The notes: generated by a model not told the origin, from the sequence alone. Counted from the first letter of the stretch, positions 1-5,205 are shown. The stretch: DNA of 5,205 nucleotides from Deltaproteobacteria bacterium (GCA_020348625.1 CP070752.1:1391209-1396413); one strand, 5' to 3'. A program made the numbers and translations.

Positions 1-110
1 AAGCTGAGACAAAGTAATAAAGCCGTAACACTTCAGCTCTTTGAAATTGATCTTAAGCCGAGCATGGAGATGTCTTTTTTTGACTCTGTCCTCCCATGGT
101 TCAGAGGAGT

Positions 111-189
111 GGGCGTTTCAAAACGGCGCACACAGGCTGCAACCTTAGTGCTAAGGCTTATGGGGAGGTGCGCCGGTTTGAAACGGCCC
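111..189. repeat. Internal inverted repeat, second stem of the inner element
   Basis: CGGCGCAC at 124-131 pairs with GTGCGCCG at 168-175. After a single A/G mismatch (123 against 176), pairing resumes between 114-122 and 177-185, and after a bulged G186, GGG at 111-113 pairs with CCC at 187-189. About 20 pairs form with one mismatch and one bulge. The loop contains a further small hairpin, CCTTAG-TG-CTAAGG, at 143-156. Being concentric with the terminal stem, it suggests the element is conserved as a hairpin and is not just two repeat ends. Confidence 0.55.
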
Positions 190-200
190 TGTACAGGGCC
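185..200. repeat. Perfect 16-bp palindrome GGCCCTGTACAGGGCC
   Basis: All eight base pairs of this palindrome are self-complementary. Its left half overlaps the right arm of the second stem (GGCCC at 185-189), so the two structures are mutually exclusive in RNA or in a DNA cruciform. It could be a protein-binding site in the element or a chance by-product of its repeats. Confidence 0.4.
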
Positions 201-326
201 TTGTTTAGAGGTCAGAGCAAAAAAAGACATCTCCATGCTCTATCCCCTCGGTTCTGTTGCGAATAGCCATTAGGTATCAGCAAATGCACAGGAGCGCTAG
301 CTTTGTAAAGAGCTAAAGTGTTACGG

Positions 327-416
327 AAAGACTTACTCATGTACGTCAGTGCGAGGCGTTCCGAAGGCTTTGGGCGCGACGAGGCAATCTAAATACAAGG
401 GTAAAAAGGTGATAGC
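327..416 (+). promoter_or_regulatory. Leader and ribosome binding site of exbB
   Basis: These 90 bp lie between the right end of the palindromic element and exbB. An AAGGTGA sequence at 406-412 sits four bases before the ATG at 417 and is a reasonable Shine-Dalgarno site. A TAAATA at 390-395 could be a -10 box, but I see no good -35 at the right distance, so I do not call a promoter. The transcript may start inside or beyond the palindromic element. Confidence 0.45.
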
Positions 417-1061
417 ATGATCGATCTGTTCTTGAAAGGGGGCCCTATCATGTACCCCCTCTTGGCTTGTTCCGTGGTAGCGCTCACCGTGATCATCGAG
501 CGCGCGATCTTCTGGCTCCTTGAGAGCCGCAGGAGAAATCAAGCGCTGGTCAACGAGGTGTTGTCGTTGGCCGAAACGGGCAACTGGGCAAAGGTGAGGG
601 CCACTATTAAGGGCTCCAAGGATTTTGTGATAAGGATTCTCGTGGCGGGCATTCTTCACCGGGAGTTCAGCATGTCAAAGGCCATGGAAACGGCTGCCTC
701 CGATGAGTTGGACAGAATGAGACGACACCTCCCGCTGCTCGACACCATCATTACCGTGTCTCCGTTGCTCGGCATTTTTGGGACTGTGATAGGGATTATT
801 CTCTCCTTTGAGATACTTGGCAGTGCAGGTATAGAGGAACCACAAGCGGTTACAGCCGGGATCGCACAAGCCCTCATAACCACGGCCTCTGGTTTGGGGA
901 TTGCCATACTTTCGCTGTTTCCCTTTAACTACTTCAACGCCAGGGTGGAGAAGGCGGCCACGATCATCGAGAAGTACGCCACGAGCCTTGAGATAGTGTA
1001 TGAGGCGCTGGAGCAGGGCGATAAGGCGCCCGGGAAAGGGGGTGCATCCCATGAAGGTTAA
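417..1061 (+). CDS. exbB: ExbB, MotA/TolQ/ExbB proton-channel protein of the TonB energising complex
   Basis: ExbB forms the inner-membrane scaffold that, with ExbD, uses the proton gradient to drive TonB. The 214-residue protein has the family's three-helix layout: TM1 at about 11-34, a large cytoplasmic loop, TM2 at about 107-134 with the typical SPLLGIFGTVIGI (115-127), and TM3 at about 147-170 with GIAQALITTASGL (148-160). The length is close to that of single-domain ExbB/TolQ proteins (about 210-245). A Shine-Dalgarno-like AAGGTGA precedes the ATG. The gene overlaps the next one, exbD, by 11 bp. A following tonB, and no tolA, tolB or pal, favours ExbB over TolQ. Oddity: the TM3 position that is Glu176 in E. 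coli ExbB (IAEAL) is Gln151 here (IAQAL). Function is assigned from family features, not tested. Confidence 0.93.
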   Translation: MIDLFLKGGPIMYPLLACSVVALTVIIERAIFWLLESRRRNQALVNEVLSLAETGNWAKVRATIKGSKDFVIRILVAGILHREFSMSKAMETAASDELDRMRRHLPLLDTIITVSPLLGIFGTVIGIILSFEILGSAGIEEPQAVTAGIAQALITTASGLGIAILSLFPFNYFNARVEKAATIIEKYATSLEIVYEALEQGDKAPGKGGASHEG

Positions 1062-1464
1062 TCTCGGGGCCCGAAAGAGGGCCAGGATCGAGATCCTCCC
1101 CCTGATCGATATCGTGTTTCTGCTGCTGGTGTTCTTCATCTATGCAATGCTCTCCATGGCGGTTCACCGGGGAGTGCCCGTGAGCCTGCCCGCCTCATCG
1201 TCAGCTGAAATAGAGAGGAAGCTAACCTTGTCGGTAACCATTGAGCAGAGCGGCAATATCGTGCTGGAGACGGATCGGGTACCGTTACGGGATCTTGCTT
1301 CCCTTTTGCGCGCAAAGGCAAGGATGTCAGAGGACCTCGGCGTTCTGCTTTTTGCAGATAGAGCGGTCTCCTGCCAGCTTCTTGTCAAGGTTTTGGATCA
1401 AATAAGGTCGGCAGGCGTCACCAGGGTTTCCCTACAGGCTACAAAGGAGACTGCGCAACCGTGA
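1051..1464 (+). CDS. exbD: ExbD, biopolymer transport protein of the TonB energising complex
   Basis: ExbD is the single-span partner of ExbB and carries the proton-responsive aspartate. The 137-residue protein begins with a basic stretch (GARKRARIE, residues 6-14), then one membrane helix at about 15-38 beginning ILPLIDIVFLLLVFF. Asp20 matches the essential TM aspartate of the family (Asp25 in E. coli ExbD). The rest (about 40-137) is the periplasmic domain, with the beta-strand and helix pattern expected of ExbD/TolR. I chose the ATG at 1051 because it has a GGGAAAGGGGG ribosome site at 1032-1041 and gives the usual short N-terminus. An in-frame ATG at 1000 would add 17 residues lying inside exbB. 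The last bases form GTGA with the tonB start, so translation is probably coupled. Confidence 0.93.
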   Translation: MKVNLGARKRARIEILPLIDIVFLLLVFFIYAMLSMAVHRGVPVSLPASSSAEIERKLTLSVTIEQSGNIVLETDRVPLRDLASLLRAKARMSEDLGVLLFADRAVSCQLLVKVLDQIRSAGVTRVSLQATKETAQP

Positions 1465-2252
1465 GTAGATCCCTCGCTCTCGCCTTCCTGATTGCCCTCC
1501 TCCTTCATGTGCTTCTCGCAGGTGTGAAATTGGACATCTTCAAGGGGCCTCTTCGGGTAAGAAATGTGCTAGGGCCCCTTACTGTGGATTTGGTAACACC
1601 AATCGAGGAAAAAGAGCCCTCAAAGCCCGATAAGCCGCGGGTAATCGTTAAGAAGCCAGACAAACAGGTGATAAAAGATACGATCACCAAGAGGCCGAAA
1701 TCAAAACCAAGGGCAAAACCGGCCATAAAGGTAGAGCATCCAGAGATTCAAAGGAAGCAGCCGTTGGCCACGAAGGAGCCCCCCAGGAAGACCGACGCAT
1801 TTGTTCCCCCACCCTCCTCGAAGATCCCCGCGGAAGAACAGGAGAACAACAATTCTGAAACGAGGTATGCCTTTGTGCCCGATATGGTGGATATACCCAC
1901 AGCGCTACCAAAAAGAAAGGACATCCCCCAGACCCCAGAGGAAAATCGATCGGCCCGTACCTCCCTTGATGAGCCCATTACCGTGGCCACTCCAAACTAC
2001 AAAGAGAATAGCCCTCCTGCATACCCATTGTTGGCCAGAAGGAGGAATTACGAGGGAACGGTGCTGCTTGATGTTCTGGTGAGGCAGGATGGAACGGTAG
2101 GCTCAATAAGACTAACCAGATCGAGCGGCCACAGGAGCCTTGATCAATCCGCCATGAGGGGGGTGAGGAAATGGACCTTTCATCCCGGTAAACGGGGAGG
2201 CGAGGTGGTTGAGATGTGGGTAAAGGTTCCCATCAGGTTTCGGCTGAAATAA
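1461..2252 (+). CDS. tonB: TonB, periplasm-spanning energy transducer
   Basis: TonB links the ExbB-ExbD motor to outer-membrane TonB-dependent receptors. The 263-residue protein has an N-terminal signal anchor (about 5-22) with His16 in LLLHVLL, the counterpart of the conserved His in the E. coli TonB anchor. Then comes TVDLV (41-45), a long Lys/Pro-rich linker (about 48-125, for example KPRAKPAIK) suited to crossing the periplasm, a less ordered stretch, and a TonB C-terminal domain at about 185-262. That domain shows the expected AYP (187-189), NYEGTVLLDVLVRQDGTV (196-213), SLDQSAMRGVRKWTFHPG and a closing VKVPIRFRL. The start is a GTG overlapping the exbD stop (GTGA), with AAAGGAG at 1443-1449, 11 bases upstream. 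No receptor gene is present, so the transported substrate (siderophore, vitamin B12, metal or other) cannot be told. Confidence 0.94.
   Translation: MSRSLALAFLIALLLHVLLAGVKLDIFKGPLRVRNVLGPLTVDLVTPIEEKEPSKPDKPRVIVKKPDKQVIKDTITKRPKSKPRAKPAIKVEHPEIQRKQPLATKEPPRKTDAFVPPPSSKIPAEEQENNNSETRYAFVPDMVDIPTALPKRKDIPQTPEENRSARTSLDEPITVATPNYKENSPPAYPLLARRRNYEGTVLLDVLVRQDGTVGSIRLTRSSGHRSLDQSAMRGVRKWTFHPGKRGGEVVEMWVKVPIRFRLK
1542..1580. repeat. 8-bp inverted repeat inside tonB
   Basis: AAGGGGCC (1542-1549) and GGCCCCTT (1573-1580) are perfect reverse complements 23 bases apart. They encode KGPL and LGPL in the segment after the TonB membrane anchor. It may be a weak hairpin in the mRNA, but chance and codon constraint explain it well enough. 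Confidence 0.25.
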
Positions 2253-2273
2253 GGTTGAAGAACTGTTGACAGA

Positions 2274-2429
2274 ATGGCCGAGATGTCTGCACTGTCTCAC
2301 ATGATTACCCTCGGAATTGAACACGGACAGAAGAAAAGTGTTGCCACCTTTGCCGAAACAGTACCTGCCGTGGCGCAAGCGGACTCTGGGAAAAAGAACC
2401 GGGCGAACACGTTTCTCTTGACAAGATAG
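2274..2429 (+). CDS. Doubtful small ORF, 51 residues, after tonB
   Basis: An ATG 21 bases after the tonB stop opens a 51-residue frame beginning MAEMSALSHMITLGIEHG and ending in NTFLLTR. It resembles no family I know, has no membrane segment or signal peptide, and is basic at its C-terminal end. Only a poor purine-rich sequence precedes the ATG, and its last codons overlap the promoter candidate at 2418-2446. Codon choice is not obviously unlike that of the neighbours, which is why I list it. It could be a small operon member, a gene remnant or a chance frame in the gap; chance is most likely. Confidence 0.18.
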   Translation: MAEMSALSHMITLGIEHGQKKSVATFAETVPAVAQADSGKKNRANTFLLTR

Positions 2430-2446
2430 GGGGCACCGGTTAGAAA
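2418..2446 (+). promoter_or_regulatory. Candidate sigma70-type promoter for qrcAB
   Basis: A perfect -35 hexamer TTGACA (2418-2423) is followed after exactly 17 bases by TAGAAA (2441-2446), which matches four of six -10 consensus bases. Transcription would begin near 2453 and leave a leader of about 180 nt before qrcA. It is the best promoter-like pair I found in the gap. It supports qrcAB being transcribed separately from exbB-exbD-tonB, although I see no strong terminator after tonB. Confidence 0.4.
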
Positions 2447-2468
2447 GGCGTGTGTCTGTAGCCAGTTA

Positions 2469-2479
2469 GGTAATTTACC
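2469..2479. promoter_or_regulatory. Small dyad GGTAA-T-TTACC in the qrc leader
   Basis: A perfect 5+5 dyad around one central T lies about 16-26 bases after the predicted transcription start. An operator here could block early elongation, but a dyad this short often arises by chance. I know of no regulator to assign. Confidence 0.2.
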
Positions 2480-2576
2480 CCAGAAGTTGTAGGGAATGAT
2501 TCAGAAACGCAACCTTTCCCATGTATGATAGGGGCAGTTTCCGCTTTTTTGAGTAGATTACCCGATTGAATCTCCT

Positions 2577-2607
2577 CCGTTACATCGGTACATTCACCTG
2601 GTAACGG
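2577..2607. promoter_or_regulatory. Inverted repeat CCGTTAC...GTAACGG before qrcA
   Basis: Two perfect 7-bp complementary arms (2577-2583 and 2601-2607) are 17 bases apart, ending 28 bases before the qrcA start and just upstream of its ribosome site. It may be a two-half-site operator or a leader hairpin with a large loop. No run of T follows, so it is not a terminator. No regulator can be named. Confidence 0.3.
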
Positions 2608-2623
2608 TTCAAATAGGCAGCAA

Positions 2624-2635
2624 GAGAGGCTCAGT
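2624..2635 (+). promoter_or_regulatory. Ribosome binding site of qrcA
   Basis: GAGAGG at 2624-2629 ends six bases before the ATG at 2636, which is good Shine-Dalgarno spacing and supports that start. Confidence 0.6.
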
Positions 2636-3271
2636 ATGGAAACCGGTCAGGAGCAGGAAAGAAAAACAAAATGGGACGGCTGGATATTCTTCGTGGTCGG
2701 CTTGATTGTGGCCCTGCTAGTCGGATGGGTCGTTTTCCCCCTTCTTCTTTACTCCGAGCAACGGCAGCCCTTAAATTACAGCCATGTGAAACACGGTCCT
2801 GAGTCCGGTGTGGGCTTGGAATGTGAGGAATGCCACTTTTTCTATGAGGATGGATCCTTTTCCGGAATTCCTGGACTCAGCAAGTGCAAGGAGTGCCATG
2901 AAGATCCGGAATCCCTCTATACTGACAGCCCGGAAGAGGCCAAGCTTCTTGAAGCCTTTGTCGAGCCGAACAGGGAGATCCCGTGGCTGGTTTACTCGAG
3001 GCAGCCAGATTGCGTGTATTTTCCTCATATTGCCCATGTAAAGATGGGAGAAATCGAATGCAGGGTGTGTCACGGGGATTTTGCCTCGAACGATACCTTG
3101 CCGGCCTACAAGGTTAACCGGCTTACAAGGTACAGCATTGATATTTGGGGGAGAAATATCGCGGGGTACAAGAGCAATACCTGGGATAGGATGAAGATGG
3201 ATGATTGCGCCGAGTGCCACACCAGAGAGGCTAAGGAACACAATAACGCCTGTTTTGTGTGCCATAAATAG
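2636..3271 (+). CDS. qrcA: QrcA-like membrane-anchored multiheme cytochrome c
   Basis: This is the probable cytochrome subunit of the Qrc menaquinone reductase, which takes electrons from periplasmic cytochrome c3. The 211-residue protein has a short cytoplasmic N-terminus, one uncleaved-looking membrane helix at about 15-39, and a periplasmic domain with five CXXCH heme sites: CEECH (63-67), CKECH (84-88), CRVCH (142-146), CAECH (191-195) and CFVCH (206-210), the last ending one residue before the C-terminus. NYSHVKH (47-53) and FPHIAHV (129-135) look like the F-x-H-x-x-H segments that give distal histidine ligands in cytochrome c3/c7-type proteins. Cys126 lies outside any CXXCH. Characterised QrcA is described as hexaheme, so one site is missing or non-canonical. 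A pentaheme ActA-like subunit of alternative complex III is the main alternative, but a separate, unfused B subunit next door fits Qrc better. Confidence 0.85.
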   Translation: METGQEQERKTKWDGWIFFVVGLIVALLVGWVVFPLLLYSEQRQPLNYSHVKHGPESGVGLECEECHFFYEDGSFSGIPGLSKCKECHEDPESLYTDSPEEAKLLEAFVEPNREIPWLVYSRQPDCVYFPHIAHVKMGEIECRVCHGDFASNDTLPAYKVNRLTRYSIDIWGRNIAGYKSNTWDRMKMDDCAECHTREAKEHNNACFVCHK

Positions 3272-3282
3272 GGGTTTGGGCT

Positions 3283-5205
3283 ATGGAGTTGGATAGAAGA
3301 AATTTCATCAAGTTCGTTGCCGGAGGAGTAGGAGGGACCTTACTATCTCCCCTTCCCTGGAAGCTTGTCGATGACATAGCTATTTGGACGCAAAACTGGC
3401 CGTGGGTACCGGTCCCGGCTAAAGGGAAGTTTTCCGCGGTTAATACCGTCTGCTCACTCTGTTCGGGTGCATGCGGGATCCAGGTCAGGAAGGCCGGTGA
3501 CAGGGTCGTTAAGATCGAAGGTCGGAGCGATTTCCCGGTGAACCGGGGAGCGTTGTGTCCCCTCGGCATGGCGGGCCAACAGATCCTTTACAATGAGGGA
3601 ATCCGGTGGAAAGGCCCCATGAAGCGGGTTGGCCTGCGAGGCTCTGAGGAATTCAGGGAGATTACCTGGGACCAGGCCATTAATGAACTGGCCACACGGA
3701 TAAGGGGATTGCGGGAACAGGGAGCACCCGAAAAACTGGTTGCTATTGATGGCAATCAATCTCGATCAACCGTTGCACTTATGATACAGAGGTTCCTCGA
3801 TGCAGTTGGAAGCCCCAACTACCTTGCGGTGCCACGAGAGGAAGATACTCATGCCCTTGTTGCACACCTCATGCAGGGTACGCAAGGACCGGTGCCAATT
3901 GACCTTGAGAATTCCGATTTCATCCTGAGTTTTGGTTGTTCCCTCTTGGATGGATGGGGAGGCTCGGGAAGAATGCAAAGCGCCTGGAGGGAGTTCGCCG
4001 GAGATAAGGAGCGCAATAGGACTTATCTGGTGCAGGTCGATCCGAGGGCTTCACGGACTGCCCTGAAGGCGGATGAATGGATTGCACCGCTTCCAGGCAC
4101 AGAGGCAGCCTTGGCAATGGGAATTGCCCATGTGATCGTCAAGGAAAAACGGTACAATAACGAGTTCATCGAAAACCATGCCTTTGGCTTTGATGACTGG
4201 TTTGACGCAAAAGGGAAACACAGGGGGTTTTCGAGGTTTGTGTTGGAAACATATGCCCCCGCCGCTGTTGAGAAGATCACTGGCATACAGAAGAGTGCCA
4301 TTATTAGGTTGGCCAAGATGTTTGCCGGCTCCAGGGCCCCCCTGGCTATTGCCGGGCGGGGCAAGGGTTTGCTGCCGGGCAGTGTTTATGAGTTCATGGC
4401 CGTCCATGCCCTGAATGGGTTGGTTGGAAGAATCAATCAAAGGGGGAACGTCTTGGCCGCAGAGGATCTGCCGCTGGCCTCCTGGCCTGAGGCCACATAC
4501 GATTCGGTGGCGGTTGATGGCCTCAACAAGGAGCGAGTTGACCTTGCTGGGTCACCGCGATACCCCTTTTCTCAAGGCCTCCTGCACAGGCTTTGTGAGG
4601 CGACAAACAGCACGCAGGGTCCGTCAATTGACACGCTGCTCATATGCTCGGCAAACCCGATCCACAGTGTCCCTTACGGCAAAGATCTCAAGGAGGCCTT
4701 TGAAAAAATACCCTTTGTGACCAGTTTTTCACCCTTCAGGGATGAAACCTCAATGATGGCGGATCTCATACTTCCAGACCATACTTACCTTGAGAAGATG
4801 GCCGATATTGTATGGCCCCCTGGACTTCAATATCCCCTGTATGCCCTGTCACAACCCGTTGTGAAACCTCTGTATAGGACGGGGCATAGCGGGGATGTTT
4901 TCATATCTCTGGCGCAGCGAATAGGAGGAACGGTTTCCGATTCCTTTGGGTGGGAGCACTTCGAGGAGGCGATAAAGGAAAGGGTCAAGGGTCTCTATGA
5001 TTCCGGAAAGGGACGGATTGTCGCCCGGGGCGGTCAGCCGGTCTGGGAGCGGCTCGACAAAGGCGGAGGTGTGAATAAGGAGTATGCCTCCTTTCAGTCA
5101 ATGTGGGAGGGGCTCAAGGGATCTGGCTGTTGGTATATGCCCTTCCATTCCTTTGGCAGATGGCCTGAGATCTTTCAGACGCCCACTAAGAAGTTCGAGT
5201 TTTTC
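3283..5205 (+). CDS. qrcB: QrcB-like molybdopterin-oxidoreductase-family subunit, 3' end cut off by the window
   Basis: This is the probable large periplasmic subunit of Qrc, in the CISM/DMSO-reductase superfamily. The frame is open for 641 codons to the window edge. The start is the ATG at 3283, with AGGGG at 3270-3274, 11 nt after the qrcA stop. A Tat signal is clear: twin arginines in LDRRNFIKF (3-11) followed by a short hydrophobic segment. A [4Fe-4S] site follows: Cys57, Cys60, Cys64 and Cys92 (CSLCSGAC, then ALCPLG). Other family marks are LPGTEAALAMG (270-280), FSPFRDETSMMADLILPD (482-499) and, at the truncated end, TPTKKFEFF, the entry to the C-terminal dinucleotide-binding domain. 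After GSPN (176-179), where many relatives have the Mo-ligand Cys, the sequence reads YLAVPREEDTH with no Cys or Ser. That fits QrcB, reported to lack molybdenum. QrcC and QrcD should follow. Confidence 0.87.
   Translation, partial: MELDRRNFIKFVAGGVGGTLLSPLPWKLVDDIAIWTQNWPWVPVPAKGKFSAVNTVCSLCSGACGIQVRKAGDRVVKIEGRSDFPVNRGALCPLGMAGQQILYNEGIRWKGPMKRVGLRGSEEFREITWDQAINELATRIRGLREQGAPEKLVAIDGNQSRSTVALMIQRFLDAVGSPNYLAVPREEDTHALVAHLMQGTQGPVPIDLENSDFILSFGCSLLDGWGGSGRMQSAWREFAGDKERNRTYLVQVDPRASRTALKADEWIAPLPGTEAALAMGIAHVIVKEKRYNNEFIENHAFGFDDWFDAKGKHRGFSRFVLETYAPAAVEKITGIQKSAIIRLAKMFAGSRAPLAIAGRGKGLLPGSVYEFMAVHALNGLVGRINQRGNVLAAEDLPLASWPEATYDSVAVDGLNKERVDLAGSPRYPFSQGLLHRLCEATNSTQGPSIDTLLICSANPIHSVPYGKDLKEAFEKIPFVTSFSPFRDETSMMADLILPDHTYLEKMADIVWPPGLQYPLYALSQPVVKPLYRTGHSGDVFISLAQRIGGTVSDSFGWEHFEEAIKERVKGLYDSGKGRIVARGGQPVWERLDKGGGVNKEYASFQSMWEGLKGSGCWYMPFHSFGRWPEIFQTPTKKFEFF

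Larger units (their letters stand above)
60..240. mobile_element. Inner long-palindrome element, MITE-like, with a terminal stem of about 33 bp
   Basis: Positions 60-82 (GAGCATGGAGATG, then C and a T run) are the perfect reverse complement of 218-240. After one bulged base (A83), pairing continues between 84-93 and 208-217 at 9 of 10 positions, giving 32 of 33 pairs. A second stem (111-131 with 168-189) and a small hairpin (143-148 with 151-156) share the same centre near position 150. The whole 181 bp is therefore one imperfect palindrome. Because of the symmetry, short ORFs on both strands begin with the same residues MEMSFF; this is a by-product of the repeat and not evidence for genes. 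I see no clear target-site duplication (left flank CTTAAGCC, right flank TATCCCCT). It may be a MITE or the template of a long structured RNA. Confidence 0.55.
23..326. mobile_element. Outer MITE-like element with 20-bp inverted ends
   Basis: The ends at 23-42 (starting CCGTAACACTT) and 307-326 (ending AAGTGTTACGG) are reverse complements at 19 of 20 positions; the only mismatch is position 34 against 315. The four bases AAAG lie directly outside both ends (19-22 and 327-330), which could be a target-site duplication, although four A-rich bases may match by chance. There is no room for a transposase, so if mobile it would be a non-autonomous element moved in trans. Its centre (about 174.5) differs from that of the inner element (150), which suits an older element with something inserted off-centre. 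Without the inner 181 bp it would be about 123 bp. I do not recognise the IS family. An alternative is a remnant of IS ends or a structured upstream region. Confidence 0.5.

Noticed and set aside
33..236. Minus-strand ORF beginning MEMSFF
   Set aside because: It starts inside the right repeat arm and simply mirrors the plus-strand frame; no ribosome site or family resemblance.
1..273. Open frame from the left edge to a stop at 271-273, with an internal MEMSFF start at 64
   Set aside because: It runs through both arms of the palindromic element, resembles no protein family I know, and the opposite strand has a similar frame starting with the same residues because of the inverted repeat. I cannot exclude the tail of an upstream gene, but nothing supports it.
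390..395. TAAATA as a -10 box for exbB
   Set aside because: No acceptable -35 hexamer lies 16-18 bases upstream.
1000..1050. Longer exbD start at the in-frame ATG at 1000
   Set aside because: The extra 17 residues lie within the exbB reading region and do not resemble an ExbD N-terminus; the ATG at 1051 has a strong purine-rich ribosome site.
2266..2294. Second TTGACA (2266-2271) just after tonB as a promoter
   Set aside because: At 17 bases spacing the next hexamer is GCACTG, which does not resemble a -10 box.
2504..2550. Possible terminator or attenuator: GAAAC/GTTTC arms (2504-2508, 2537-2541) with a T run at 2545-2550
   Set aside because: The stem is only five pairs with a large, poorly paired interior, and CGC separates it from the T run. 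It is too weak to call as an intrinsic terminator, and it lies far from the tonB stop.
3820..3849. Selenocysteine as the Mo ligand in qrcB
   Set aside because: There is no in-frame TGA in this region or anywhere in the 641-codon frame.
4415..4720. Plus-strand 101-residue frame inside qrcB, and other long minus-strand frames across the operons
   Set aside because: They overlap well-supported genes in other frames, lack recognisable domains and have no ribosome sites; they are shadows of the real coding frames.

Overview
The window looks like chromosomal DNA from a Gram-negative anaerobe with periplasmic multiheme electron transport, most likely a sulfate-reducing or syntrophic member of the Desulfobacterota (former Deltaproteobacteria). 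This is inferred from a TonB system beside a qrcA-qrcB pair. The characterised Qrc complex (menaquinone reductase) comes from Desulfovibrio. I cannot assign a genus. GC content looks roughly balanced by eye.

Layout: Bases 1-326 hold no convincing gene. They contain two nested inverted-repeat structures. The inner one (60-240) has a nearly perfect terminal stem of about 33 bp plus two further stems on the same centre. The outer one (23-326) has 20-bp ends that match at 19 positions and is flanked by AAAG on both sides. They look like non-autonomous, MITE-like elements, one possibly inserted in the other. Bases 327-416 are a short leader with a ribosome binding site. Bases 417-2252 are a compact operon, exbB-exbD-tonB. 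Its genes overlap by 11 bp and then 4 bp, so they are almost certainly co-transcribed and translationally coupled. Bases 2253-2635 are a 383-bp gap with a doubtful 51-codon ORF, a sigma70-like promoter candidate and two small dyad symmetries. From 2636 to the end run qrcA and a 3'-truncated qrcB, 11 nt apart.

How they work together: ExbB and ExbD form the proton-driven inner-membrane motor and TonB carries its energy across the periplasm to outer-membrane receptors. No receptor gene lies in the window, so the substrate is unknown. QrcA and QrcB are the periplasm-facing cytochrome and molybdopterin-oxidoreductase-like subunits of a membrane complex that passes electrons, typically from periplasmic hydrogenase or formate dehydrogenase through cytochrome c3, into the menaquinone pool. 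QrcC (iron-sulfur) and QrcD (NrfD-like membrane protein) would be expected just past the right end. The two operons are probably separate transcription units.

Points most worth a second look: the nested palindromic element upstream of exbB; a Gln at the usual TM3 Glu position of ExbB; a QrcB that keeps its iron-sulfur cysteines and Tat signal but has no Cys or Ser where related enzymes bind molybdenum; and a QrcA with five CXXCH motifs plus one isolated cysteine, where the characterised protein is described as hexaheme.
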